A DNA stretch of 64,000 bases from Seriola aureovittata (Eukaryota > Chordata > Actinopteri > Carangiformes > Carangidae), in the NCBI RefSeq assembly GCF_021018895.1, contig NC_079377.1, forward strand, positions 11,042,501-11,106,500, read 5' to 3'. Positions 14,001 to 28,300 of this stretch are shown piece by piece. The notes under the pieces are model-generated. The model did not search any database. It worked only from the letters and a program-made list of their open reading frames with translations, and had not been told where the DNA came from. Numbering within the stretch: the stretch's first letter is position 1; every line of letters begins with the position of its first letter. The position numbers and the translations under genes are program-made.

Positions 14001-17000
14001 ACATTCAGGAGCAAACCCTCTCTCCAATGCACACTTTCTTTCTTTTTGTGTGATGTGACTGAGAGTATGTGTGATGCCTGTTCTCCTTGATAACTTTAGG
14101 ATGAATCCACCGCTCCCCGGGTGAGAACCCAGTCCTCGACATGATGATCTGTTTCTAACTTTTGACTTGTTAGATGTTTGCCTCTCTTCTGTGCCAGTGG
14201 GAGAAGCTGACAGGAGAACAGCCCGGGCTGGGGATTTATGTGCACCATGTTTGATGTGTTGTTTGACCTTATCGGGGCTCAGTGGCCCTAGAATATAAAA
14301 TATCCCAGAGAGAAAGTGTCAGTGTTGATGCTAACCACTGTGAGACTGATGACACGACTTCTGATTGTTGACCACTTCCCATCCTCGCAGTGATGTTTTT
14401 GACAACTTTGTATTAAAACTTCCTAGATTTGTGACAGATTTGTGAAATTTGTGACAGAATTTGATTGTGCTCCAATTTGAACATATTTAGGTGTCAAGAT
14501 AAGTGACAGTAGAGTGACACAAAAAGTCAACAAAGCTTGAGGCACATTCAGTATTTAAACCAGTGTGTCTAACTGAAGCAGAGATAGACAGTTGCTAAAA
14601 AACAATTGGGTTTGTGCTCCTTGCTTAACTTTGACAGATTGAGTTCCTCCAGCCATAGAGATCTTATTACAGAACCCATATCTTATCCACATATCCAAGC
14701 AGTGCACTTTAGAGTCAAACAGTGAAGCTCTGTAACCTCATGATCGTCCGGCTAAACAAGATGGCGCGGCTGTATAGACTAGATGTCCAGACTAGGTTGC
14801 AGCCTTTCAACCTGTGTTGCCCTCACACATCAGTCATTTTAGCACAAGAGACTGATTTGCTCACAGTATAGTTTCCCTGGGATGAGGGATAACCATCCAA
14901 AAACTGCTTTAAATTCCTGGCATGCCCACGTTAGATTAGCCAGACACTGGGCTGGGGGCTTGCAGAGTGTCTAAGGCAATGCACTTTAGGCAATTTTATA
15001 AAGTCTTGATAGACTGACACACAATGACAGGCAGAGGAGGGCGGGGGCAATGCTGGGAAAATATTCCATCCATCTTAGATCTCTTGATGACGGGCAATTT
15101 ATATTAGCTTGTCGGCCACACTGCGTGCTTTAACTGAATAAAAAGAAAATGAAAAACGAGTGCCTATCTTTATGAAGATCTTATTAATCCTGAGTGGGAC
15201 AACACTTTCAAAAGGAGATAGAGAAGCAAAAGAACCTGCAGCTTAGATTTGTTAGTGACAAATCGTGTTCTATCCCAGGGTTTACATGTGATTTATCCCA
15301 ACTCACATCCTGTGCTCTCTCACACACAAACACAGCAATACCTCCCGCTGTCAGCTAATGCGTGGTTAGTGCCCGTCATGGGTCCGTGCTGGAGCGAATC
15401 TTAGAATTACTGTAAACATCCTGCCTGCAGACGTCCTTTTGCACCACACAGTGATCACTAAAGTGGACAACCAGAGGTCCCGAGCAAAAACCACAAGCGG
15501 TTTGATTTCATTATAAATGACTCCACCAGAAATAAAGAATGCAACGCTCTCACCGCTATCTTCTCATCTGCAGCACGCACAGTTTCCATTCAAAACAAGT
15601 CGAAAAACAATACGAAGGTCCCTGGGACTAAATCTGATCAAGTCTGTGGAGCAAATGTTCCTGTTCGAGGGTCTGTGACGTGAAAAAGTTTGACAACTGC
15701 TGATCTCAGATATGAAAATGTCAAAGAGGCTTGACGTCAAAGAAGGAAACCATCACTCTCAACAGAATTGGAAAAAAGGAAGCGAAAATCAAATACAACT
15801 TCAAGTGAAAGACAAAGCTAGAGATTAAAATTCTGAGCCATAAATATAAAGTAATATCACAGGTGCACTCACTGTTTATACGACTTGTCAATCTTAAGTA
15901 GCCTTAAACATCGGTAGATTAAAAAGTTGTCCCATGAGACACATATCAGATGTAAACTTTTAAGGGGAGATAACTTTTATCAATTACAATCCGACTCCAG
16001 CTTTACACGCATATGGCATCAATAATTACAATGTTAACGTTACTTTCTCTCTAATGCAATGTACATTACCGTGTGTCGTGTTTATACTGTAATTCCCCTG
16101 ACCTGTCACATGGTGTAATGTTATATGTAAAGGTCAGGGGTGGTTGCAGAAGTTCTGCATCTCAGCTTCAATTGTGAGGCCACATGAAGTAAGTGACTAC
16201 CACTAACGCGTCAGGTGCTGATGGTAGATTCTTGTTTCTACTTCAACTAGAACCCAGGTGATGGGAGAACCGCAACTCGCAGCAGAGGTTTCTCTTGGTT
16301 CTTCAGCGTTGCCTCAGTCGGCAGTGTTTAGTGTGGCCTGTTTGGCTCGTATCCAGGATCTCCAGATGTTTGTAGAACCTAAAACTGCAACATCTGCTTC
16401 ACCTACCTTGGCATGTAAATGATTAACAGGCTTTGATTCCACTGGTAACAGAGTATTTCTGGGTATGAACTGTATAGCACTAAGTAATCTGAGATATAAC
16501 CGCTGTGTTGAGGTATTTCATTAGTAAAAGAAGAAATACAACATTTCACTACTCATCAGCTCAGGTAACTATATGTGTGTGTTTTAATCAGCAGGTTTTC
16601 TATTAACATAATCCTTCTGAAATGATCTTTGAGTAGTTTGTCATCATTGTCCACTCATTTCAGAGGAGTTTCTTAATGTTGTGTACTTGTATTATTTAAA
16701 ACATTGCAATTAAACACATCATTAAGCTGCTTTGTGCTGCATGGTCTCCGGTTCAATACACTCAAGTAGAAACTGTGCGACTTTAAAAAGAAGATGCATT
16801 TAATCCTGTGGTCTGAGTCTCAGCACATTTGCCATATTCTACTGTAGTTATGGCAAATGTATCATGCATGTTTGGCCGTAAAGATCTGGATCTGTTTGGT
16901 TGTACTGTACCGTAAAAGGAAAACTACATATAGCAAGAGCATCATAGTAATAACATAATTTATTACCTTCAGAGTGCTTTGGAGAGGAAGCAAAAAGATT

Positions 17001-17689
17001 AAACATGGGGAAATAAATCTGAAAAAATGAAAATGAGGTGCAGTGAATGCGGCAGTCAGTGAAAATCCTGGGTTTGAAGATGTTTTAAAGAAGGGCTGAG
17101 ATGCCGTTAATCCTGCTGTGGCAAGCTGTTTCAGGATCTACAGGTTCCTCACTAGTAGAGGTTGTCCCTTTCAGCTTAATGTCTGGCCTCAACAAGACTC
17201 TGCTGGATTATCGAAGAGGGGATGCTAAAACATCTGTGATTAAAAAGTCAGAAAGACACTCATATGGCTTTCCACGCGCTGCTTTACAAAGATTCAGAGG
17301 ATTTTTTTAAAGCGTCTAATTGCAGGAGAATGCCAAAAGGAAAGAACTAGCTTGTAATGTCATTCTGTAATTTTCTTTTTCTGCAAGTTTAGTGGCAGTG
17401 TGGAATAACTAAAGAGCCAGGATTTATACAAGTGATTACAGCATTGAATATGAGATTAATTAATCTTTCCAAGCCATTTAAAGAACGAGAAATTCTGAGC
17501 TCAGACAGGCTGATATCTTATCTGATTTCAACTCATGCTGGACTCGCAATAATACTACATTTTCAAGAAAGTGTAAAATAGGGCAATATCTAGATTGATG
17601 CCATTTGCACCCAGGTGTCCATATAGCCAACAGTGTTATCTGCACCCAGGTCCAAGCTAACCTAATCACACTGCCACTGAAAACTCAAT

Positions 17690-17730
<41 letters not shown>

Positions 17731-19408
17731 TTAAAAAACAAGATAATAAGTCAACTAAGTCTGAAAATATGTAGGTGTGTATATGTATAAGTATCAACTT
17801 TTGATTTCACATGGGAGTCAAACCCCAGCCTCCTGGGATCCTGTGCTTGATGGTGTTTAATAAGGTGTATGGCACTTAATTATTAAATGGCACATTGCAA
17901 CAATTGGCGCAGGTCTGTACTTCCTGTAAAAACAAGGCGCTCAGGGAGCCATTGGTGTTCCATACCGGTGTAAATAGCCGAATAGCTGCCGTGTGAGTGT
18001 GTTCACCCGGGTGCAAACAGACTCTGAATTTTTATTTTTGAACACAAAAGGAAAGATAAATCTAAAATGGGTTGCATTTCGTGTTTTCCCCTGGCACACT
18101 GGTGGGATATTGGTAATTTCAGGCTTGTTTGAAAGATGAAAATATTGACATTTGGAAGAGTAATAAAAGTGTATGCATCTGACCTGTTTACATTTGGTGC
18201 TGTGGAGCTGCAGACAGAAGAGCAAATGAAAAAAAAAAAAAAAAAAAAAAGAAGAAATTTTGGCTCTCTGGACGCCCCACTGTTTTATTGTCCACAACAC
18301 AAGAGTTGCATATCAGCGTGTTTATTTATATTTCTGTCTCATTCTATACTGCATTTATTTTCTTTACTACTTTAAAAGGTGGTCACTGAGCCAGCCAGGT
18401 GCCACAGACTATATTACAGTTCTCTGGGTTACACAATCATCAAAACATGACAATCCCAGGATGCGCATGTCATTAAACCGACAATTGTGGCACTGATGGG
18501 TGAGTAATTTTGCTTATTTTACTTGCAAAGAATAAGAAGATTGCTTGGGAACTAATTATGCTGTCAAGACTGATTTCTGTTCCAATATTAAAAATGATGA
18601 ACATATTTTTTTTTTCTTCTTAATATTGCAAATTATCAGTGGTGGAAGGTTTACTCAGATCCTTTGCTTATGTAAAAGTACTAACATCATAATTTGAAAG
18701 TTTTACATTCATCATTGTACTTGCTAAAAGTACAATATGTAAATGCAACATTATTTAAACATGTGAAAAACAAAACATACTTATAAAACTCTGCAAGGGG
18801 ACATTCTCTATATGATTATGTATAATATTGGATCATTTTCACTGCAGTAAAAAAAATTGCACCATTTAAATGTAGAAGGGGTTAAGTTGGAGCCAAGCGT
18901 AATGCTTGAGTAGATTTACTCAGATTGATCATTTGCAGTTATGGAAAGTAACTGAGTATGGCGATGCTGTATGCAATCATGGTTCTTATAGTCTCAACAA
19001 AAATAATGTATATTTTTATCATCATTATATATTTTATCATTTTATTATTATTATTTTTTAACTCAATATATACAAACTACTCAATACTGGGAGAAAGAAC
19101 TGCCCTTTCATTGTTTTTCTGAATTGTTTTGCTGGCTAATTTTCACATTATATAGATGAATTTTAATATATCAAATTATTCTCATTAAATCAGTGCCCTC
19201 ATTTATTTGAAAATATCAAATATAAAAAACATGAGAAACTCCTGCAGTGTCTCTAATAGATCCAAGCCTCCCCTCTGCTAAACAAGAACACTATTTTGTT
19301 AACTGCAAAACTAGAAATAGTTTAATTTTAATTTAATAGTAACTTGTTAAAAATTCTCCCATTCACTTTCTCTGCAAAATATGGGGCATGCACAGAAAAT
19401 CACAATTC

Positions 19409-19439
<31 letters not shown>

Positions 19440-22305
19440 TGTATGTATGTGTGGATTCTATGATGACGAACAGTATGTTCTCGTCCTCGTGTTGTCACAT
19501 AAGAATATTTATGCCACCCCTGCGGTGAAAGTAAAGCAGCCGAGACTCAGGTGTGGCAGCTGTCTCAGCCGCACAGCTTCACTGTAGTCGCCTCCAGTGT
19601 TCGGCTCAGTGTTCTCATGTTCTGTGTCTGGACCACGACGAGTCAGTGCGACGGCAAACACAAAGGACACAGCTCTCCACTTGTGAACAACATTTTCATT
19701 CTGCTAATTGTTACAGTGAGCACTCTCATTTGGTTTGAGCCAACATGGCTGACAGATGGTTTATTACCCCCTCAATGAGTCCGGAGAGTGGCTGCTACTC
19801 GGTAATAGGACGAGCCAACTGTTTGAAATGAACAAGATAATCATACCATGGAGTCATTCGGTGGTGCTCTGATTAAAATGACTGAGTGAAAAGCAGGAAA
19901 AATGCTGATATTAAAACACTTGGTATGTGAAAGTCAGAGAAAGAGAATGGAGCAGAGTTGTCCCAGTTGTACCTTTGCTGTTCAAAAATAGACCAGTTGC
20001 CCTCAAATACCATGATAGAGGACAGACCATGCACAATTCACATGCTAGTTCAAAGCTAGCTGTTGCCTAAGCTGGTTCATCCACAGCTGCTGTTAGGTTT
20101 CCCACAAGTAAAGCAAAACTGAAATCTAAAATATTTCCAGTATCCTCTGCTCATCCAACTTGAAACCACATGAAATCCATCAATAAGTGCACATGAACTA
20201 TAACTTAAAAATAATTTGTTTCTAAGGGTAGGATTGTGTTGTAACAAGCTACACAGTAAAGTGTTATGTAGTGTTATTCCTGTTTTAGAGAAAAATAGAT
20301 TTATTAATCCAGTTACCTCTCCAATCTACCCATTTGAACACCAGATTGATTTTGAAGTTGTACAGATTATGATTTCAGTTCCGGTTGCTAGTGGTAACAG
20401 TGAGTAGCTTTTAATAACACAGCCTTGAGTTGGGTTAAAAAAAAACACACATATCGACCACTGGGGGAAGCAAACACGCCTTGAGCAGCTACTGTACTTT
20501 GTCAGAAACGCAACAGAAGGAGAGCAACTCCTGTGTCTGTTTACTCAAACCCAAACAAAGCAGGAGAGGGCTCAGCACAATGTCGTCTGACAACCACATG
20601 TGTTCTTGCACATTATAGCACGTGACATGCAGGTACCTGCACTTGTCGTTTGTACCACCTCCAATGCACATGTATCGTTTGCTGTGAATCCTGTGCATGG
20701 GTATGCAATTTGAATCCCTTCTAGTGACAATTAAAACTATTATATTTAGAGAGACAATTACAGAATGGCATTACACTGAACAGCTATTGCTCAAAAACCG
20801 CTGCCTATGAATAGTAATACAAATAGGGTTTGCTATAATCAAATTTTTAAGGCTTATAATTAATAAATAGTTCACAGCTATTAGCTATTATTCATTTTTC
20901 AATATAATTAGTAAATAGTCGCCTCCCAGCTGAAGCAATGAACAGGCCTCATTGCAACACAGCAAGAAACGCTGACTTTCTCGGGGTGAAAATGCTCCGA
21001 CAACTTTGGTTTTAACAAGTGACACTATAACAAGAACATTGCTGTCAAATGTTAACTGTGCAAGAACAGAAATCATTCCACTGCAAACGAGGTGACAAGC
21101 ATCACAACATCATACTCTGGCAAAACAAGCCCAACTTCAAAGGGTATGCATCAGGCAGCCGACTCAAGTTTCAGGAAAGCATTAATGAGGTGTGTAAATG
21201 TGTCGGGTGTGGACAGAATAATGAGAATGTGTTATGGTACGGCATCATGTGAGACAATACAAGAACTTTTCTTGATGTGTAAATGTTGTTGTTGCTGTTG
21301 TCTATGGTTTTTATTTACCCCCATGATCATATTAAAGGTTTTCAGTTTTTGCTATGTTACATAATTCTGCGGTATTTATGGCTGCTGGACTGCTCAAGCA
21401 CTTCAGGCAGAGACTGTGTGACCTGTTTGTATCTCTGGAAGTTTCCTTATCAACATTCAGAGGAGAAATAGGTCCTCTGAAGCCATCGCATACATTTAAT
21501 TTGTGTTTAATTTAATATCCTGTATAGTGCAGCTCACCTGTATGAACGTCTGTAACTGTGATACAAGAGTGAATTTATGACTCATGAGTGACTCACATTC
21601 AGTTAAAAGTCTTGACGAAACCATGACAACATATGGTGAAGTCAAAGACACAGAAGACTGAAAAACTCCATCAAACTGAATTACCACTGGCTTAAATTAA
21701 CACGTGTCAGTCAGTATTGTCAGTCATCATACAGTATGCTACATTTATAACTGGGTTTTATCTCACAGGGTATTCCTATTATTCTGTCCACCAAATGATA
21801 AGGGTTTAAGTGAAGTAATACTACGAGCCCTGTTGGTTCAGTTTCCCCAGTTCTCTTGCTTGTTTGCTGTGCTATTATCCAGCTTCTTTGCAAAGTGGTG
21901 TGCAAGAGAAATGTGTTATGTGATTTTTCAAGATAAAGGGAAGACGCACACAAACCCAATTTCAGAGGTGTAACAAAGAAGTAAAGCAACGACTGGGTAA
22001 TATTGAAAACAATATTATTACCTTTATGTTTAATAGAATAACTGAAAAACAAAAGTTACTAAATTGAAAGTGCATGCCCACTTACATTATGGTGCTGTCC
22101 CACAGTGCACAGTAAGGGTGCATCGTTCCCTGGAAGGCAGAACAAGGACAACATTTTTACCAGGTAAAATATGACGACAATTGATCATCATTATCATCAC
22201 CACCATTATGAACCAACTGCATATTTGTATTGCATGCTATGTAGATCTTTTGAAAATGTGTTTCATTCATAACACAGAAACCATAAATTGGATGTGTATT
22301 ACACT

Positions 22306-22340
<35 letters not shown>

Positions 22341-25300
22341 TTGCTGACCCGTTTAGACTTACATGCACTTTATATCCAAGATGAATAAAAAGGCCTGGAT
22401 CATAAAAGGGATTGTCCTTGTAATTATCTGAGTGCAGTGCACTCTCCTGATACCCGGGTGCTTGCAAATTAATTATCGAGCCAATTAACCGCCATTGTGT
22501 GCTGGCTAATGGGAGATAATATGTGCGGTGGTCATTGTCACAGAACATTCAGTCAACAGATAAAGAACTGCGACGTTGAGAGGGCAACCTTTCATCTTTC
22601 ATACCGAAACTAACATGAAAAGCATTATTCATATGTAAAAACAGGATTTTTATCTGCTGATCTATATGAAGATGTCAGTTACTAATGATCAGAAATGAAA
22701 GAATGACTGTGGTGCTTACGTTTGCCAGGTGAGCCAATTCAATCTCCAGGTGGGACTCCGTTGCCTTGGGCTCAGGTCTCACAGTCACAGCAATGACCTT
22801 GGAGTTCACAACTGTGTGGTTCCTGAGTCGAACAGAGAAGCCAAAATAAAACACTAGAAAACAAAATCTAATTTCTTGAATTTTTTTCTGACACACACTT
22901 CAAACACTGAACAACCTATTTCACTCCAAGACCATGTGGTAAAGGAGAGTCTCCTGTTTGATATACAAGCTTAGCTGTGTTAGCATCCCTATGAATGTTA
23001 CATTAGCGTTATGGATATTAAAGATGAATATCGTACAATATTTCCAGTGTTCAAAGCCTTAACCCTGATTTCACTTCAAACACCTGAGGACTCTTTTTAT
23101 GCTCTGTAAAGAAGCATTAACACTTAGATTGAGACACTTAAAAGGATTAGATTTCAGTGCTGTCAGTGAGACTTATGTGGGATCTATAAGGAACGCTGGT
23201 ATTAAAACCTGATTTGGGGTTTCTGAGAAGATTTTGTGCACATATTTTGAATTTAAAGTTCCTTTCCGCTGGCTAATCTAGTTATCTAAAATTTATGGTG
23301 CAAGTTCTTCAAATTAATTTTTTAAAATAGCTGAGTATTAGTCTGAGGTGTTTTCTCTCATGCAGCTTGTGCTGAATGCTAACCCTAACATCACACGTTC
23401 AATAACAGGAGGACTTAAAAAGCTGCCCATTAGACGTCAAAGCAGCTATACAGGATGTTTGCCAGGTGTTCAAAACATCCAAGCAGACCAGGAATCAGAG
23501 ACTACAAATCAAAGGCTCACCTGAACTGAACGAGATGTTTCTTTGTATACTACGCTTTTAAAAATCTGGCAGGAGAGTCCTGCTTCAGAAACCATCTCCT
23601 GCTATTGTATGGTTGACAGAATATTCTTTTTATTAGAAGCTGAAACCCATGAGCACTTCCCTCAAGAAAACTGTCAACTACACAAAGAAAGCAGAGGTGA
23701 GACTGCAGTAGCCTTCTGTCCTACAGGCACCACTTGAGCTGAGAACATTTTTGTCTGACTCTTTCATATGATCCAAGTCAGTTTTCTGAACTTATTCTAA
23801 AATTGAAATCAATGGAGTAAATGGAGAAGCTCTTTAGTTCCCCACTCTGAGTGCGCTGAGAAACTCCTGACATTTACTGGCAAGAAATGTATTTTCTTAT
23901 TTGAAGCTTCACAAGCTTAAAATTTGGCAAATGGAAGCTCAGTTTGTCCTCCTGTTATTCTAGAGAGAGTGAGATCCACAGGTACACAGAGGGCTGCTGC
24001 TCCATCTATGACAGCTGGCCTGGCCGGTCCTGGGATGACCGCTCTGTCCTTGGGACGTTTGTGCCAGGGACTTGTTGATTGGGGTCTCACAGGTGTTTGT
24101 TTGAGACATCCCACTGCTTTTTCTCGGCACTAATGTCACCCTTAATTAACTACATATTCCAGGCTACAGTAAACATATTTCTTTTACCAAATTAGATTTA
24201 ATGCAAACCCATCATTTGAGATTTACACTGTATATGCACTGAAAAGAGCAGATCTTTGTTGGCAGTAAGGACACAATGAGAAGAATTATAAATTGAAAGT
24301 AAGTTAACCTTACCTTAAAGCAGAAAATACAACAATAGCAGCACAGCAATTAGAGTTTCTCTTTCTTCCTGTGTGAAACTTTTAATTTCATGCCTCTACA
24401 GTGGAACGTTTCAGGGACACAGGAGTCAGGCACGGTTTGCTTTTAAGACTTGATCTACTACTTTGAATAAAAATGGACACCTCTGCTGCTTCCAAAGGAT
24501 TAAATCTGTCTCATATTTCTTCTTGCCAGCAGACCAGAAAATACAGACAAGGAAATATGCTGCGCTTACTTTGGTGAAGGCAGCATGAGTCCAAGAGTCT
24601 TGTAAAGAACCGTTCCCAAAATGAAGACTGGCGATCCTTCCATATCTAAAGGAGAAAATGAAGCGTTAATTAACACTATTGTCACGCCTATATACTGATA
24701 CTTTTTACAATATCATACAAATGGTTATTGTTGCCAGATTTTATGTTAAAAAGTAAATATTCAAAATGTCCTCACTGTATATATGAAATACTGTAAAATG
24801 TTGCCTTCCAATAACATGGCAAGTAGTCATAATTCATGGCAGTTGTAATTGAGAGTAACACTTGGCTTAAGTAAACCTGCTAGTCTGTAGTGCCAATACA
24901 GTATCTGCCAATAACACTTTAACAAATATCGATTTTTTTTTGACAAAGAGTACTTTCCGCAACTTTTTGCAGCAAACTTTGTTGACTCCAGAGAGAGAAG
25001 TGATAAAGTCTCCTACAGAATCAGTGTCCAAATTAGGGTGGCTGGGATTAGGAGCATGGCACAGATTCCAAATCAATCCCTTGTTTTGTTATCTTTGATA
25101 TATTCCAGATAAGACTGATTACACCAATTAACCAAATTGTCTGGCTCTGGATTGCGATATACAGTGGCAACTGGCGCTGTATGATGGGATGCTGAGTCGA
25201 TGGAAAACTCAGTGACTGAACAAGAACAGGCAAGCAAAGTGGCTTTGTTCAAAGGCTTATAGCACTACTTCACTTTTCCGAAACTAGGGGGGGTGTAGCA

Positions 25301-28300
25301 TTAAACATTAAAAAAATACCTTCTGCACAAGACTGATGTGTCTGCGTGAAAGTCTTATTGTAAGTTTTCAAAGCAGTTCTACTCAAATCATTCAGCTTTT
25401 GCTGAGATGCCAAGATATTTATTTTCCTTTCCTCAGCAGTGGCCAATACATAATGTATTCACTATGCATTCATCTCACATTTCTACTACAGTTTCCTCTG
25501 CAGATGCTGAAAACGTTACTGCTAGTTTTAAACAGAAATGAACTTTACAATATATTCAACGACACATAAGGTTTGTACATAAAGACTGTTCATGTGGCTT
25601 AGAGCACTGAGGAAAGATGTGTCTGACTAGAAGCAGGATGGCTCTGTGAAATATATTCAGTCACATACCTGCTGACTGGGAAACAAAGAGGCCCTTTGGG
25701 ATGACCACTTTATCTTCAGAGTTCCTGGCCCAGTCAACCATGCCTTTACGACCCTTCATGGGGAAGTTGATGTCAGTCATCACAGACACTGCTGGAAGTC
25801 TCTGGATGCTGGCCACTGCAGAATTCAAACAAACAGACCATTAAAAGAATTACAGATGATCAATACACTTTGGAGTATTTATAAGTTAGTAGATGGTCTC
25901 ATGGAGAATCAGCATAGACACATTTAGCAAAAAGTCATGAGTCATGTAATGAAAAAAATCTCTTTCACATGATCAGTTTTCAAAGTCAGGCCGCACTGCC
26001 CACATGTGAATTATGAATCAAAGTATTTAATACACACAGTTGAATGTTTATGTCTTTTTTTTGGAGCTCTGTATCTATGTGTTAAGCACAGTTTTTATGT
26101 TTACTGCATAAATACTGTGTATTACCATAATTTTAGACTGATTTATGCCATTTGTTCAAGATTTTTAGAGACGACAAATAAGACAAGTTTGATTTCAACT
26201 GCTAAATTATTTTGGGAAATATGCTTAATACCGTGGAAACCGAGTGAAACAGCTAGCCTGGCTATTTCACTAACACATTATATGTTGTTTGTTTAATTCT
26301 TTTAAAACCTGAAGTATAAAAGTAACAAGTGGTGATTTTGATGAAGGTTATGCGGCGGACTACTTCTTGGATGGGAGCAGTGACTTTGGACAGGGCCAGG
26401 TTAGTTGTTTTCCCCCTTTTCCATTTTTATGCTAAGCTAAGCTGACCAGCTGCTGGCTCTAGCTTTACATTTACCAGTCAGATATGAGAGTGAAATCTCA
26501 TCTCATTCTCAGCAAAAAATAGGAATGAATGTATTTTCCAAATTATTTCTTTAAAATAAAAAAAAGCATGTATTTGTAACTTTTCTTTTCTACCGAACAT
26601 GGTTTCTTGCTGTGAGAGGGTGTTGATGATCCTCGGTTGACAAGAGTCATGGTTGTCTTTAATAATACAAGGGGTTATAATACGCCCTTTAAGCCATGCT
26701 ACATCTTCAGGGTAGATTGGATGCTGCAGTGAGTCACTATGATAAAGTGATGAGACAGGCCGGGGCTAGCTGATTAGCATGTTAACTTAAGTTGAAGAAA
26801 GAGAAAAAAAAGAGCTAACATTGGTGTTGCTTTCCACTGCTGGAGACAACTCTTGGTGAGTAAAGGAATGAAGTTTGATGCTGAACTCAACATTTCTTCT
26901 AGACCAGTAAGTAAATAGCTAATAATGCTAATGTTGGCTATATAGCGATAGCAAAACTTACAAATAGCTCCTCTAACCTGCTGTATTTTTGGGAAGAACT
27001 GCTTACAGGAAATGTATAAGACTCAAGTTTATCATGATAAATGATACCACGTGAGTGAGTTTTCTATCTTTATTAATAGAAATCAAACTCACAGTATGCA
27101 TCTGTGTTTCTGAAATTTTCAGGTGTGAAGCAGTTGGAAAGTTTCATTCTGCTGTACACTCTGTTTACGCTATAAAGGTCTTCTGACAGCATTTTTTTTT
27201 GTTACCTGTGAAATCTCTACAGAGGTCGAGTCTGCTTTACCCTTTTAAGGCACAATCCAAATATAAATAAAAGCATAGTCCTATGACCTAAATTCAAAAC
27301 ACAGGACCGGAGCCTGCCATCACTGCCAAATTGAGAGGCAGATCTTTAAATACTCTGGCTAACACTACACAATAATAACATCTAGTTACCAATGTATATA
27401 TGCATTTATATTTTCAATTTTGATAAACAGAGAAACACAGAAATCCCTATTTTTACTTCTTAAACTGAATTGTGTATGTGAATACAGAGATTATTCATAA
27501 GTCAAAGATACCAGAATAAGCTGGTACACATTTACCACAATGTGGACCATCAGAGCTACCACTGGCACATGACAGCTGGTATACAGGTAATCTCCTTAAT
27601 CACTCTTTCCCTTTCTCACCTCCCTGCTGAGGTGCCATAAAAGGCCAGTCCATACACTAAGGCAATGACAAGGAAAATACCCAGGATCAGCTGAAAAGGC
27701 CTCAGCATTACAAGGGGAGGATAAAGCTGCACTGTTCTCTACCTGGTATCACATCCAGTCCCAGTCAGGTGGTGCTTCAGCGAGGGGAATCTGAGGCTAA
27801 TCCTACCATTGATGCAAAAGCTCCATTGTTCCTTGTGCTCTGCCAGTAATACAATTTGAATCCTGGAAAGGCTCCATGTTTGAGTGAAATCTGTGACAGT
27901 GAAGGTGTGTCTTCTGTGTTTGGGATGATCAAGCAGCGGGCTTGAAATCACAAAGCACCACGAGACCCGCCATTTGCAAAGAGGCCTGTTCACAGCACCA
28001 GATGCTAGGAGCAGCAGTGGTAAGTGTGTGTGTGTGTGTGTGTGTGTGTGTTTATGTGTTTATGTGTGTTTGTGTTGATAGCTTTAGTCACAAGGCACGC
28101 TGTGAAACACAACAGGGTGCTAGGAAGGCTGTCTTTCAGGGTTCTGGGTAATTCTGCAGGTAAATGGGGCTTTGCACTTGCCTGATGGAGCCAGACAGCA
28201 AAAATAAAGCGATCGTTTAGCATTGTGATACTTCTGAACACCAAATCAGTGCACTGAAAAAATTCGGTATGGCTCATTTTCATAAGAGGGAATTATAGCG

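Larger units (their letters stand above)
11269..22085 (-). other. ADGRB3 intron before the GPS exon
   Basis: 10.8 kb. The end nearest the GPS exon (11.3-12.2 kb) is richer in CpG and holds a possible internal first exon. Elsewhere there are poly-C (12630-12643), poly-T (13512-13535), (AAT)n, (ATGT)n, a poly-A run, an everted TGACCT/AGGTCA repeat at 16095-16140 and a teleost MITE-like repeat at 18.6-19.0 kb. No coding exon recognised. Confidence 0.85.

Noticed and set aside
23917..24133. Open frames on both strands, Pro/Arg-rich on the minus strand
   Set aside because: Fully overlapping on opposite strands with no homology recognised; one may be a repeat fragment but I cannot support it.
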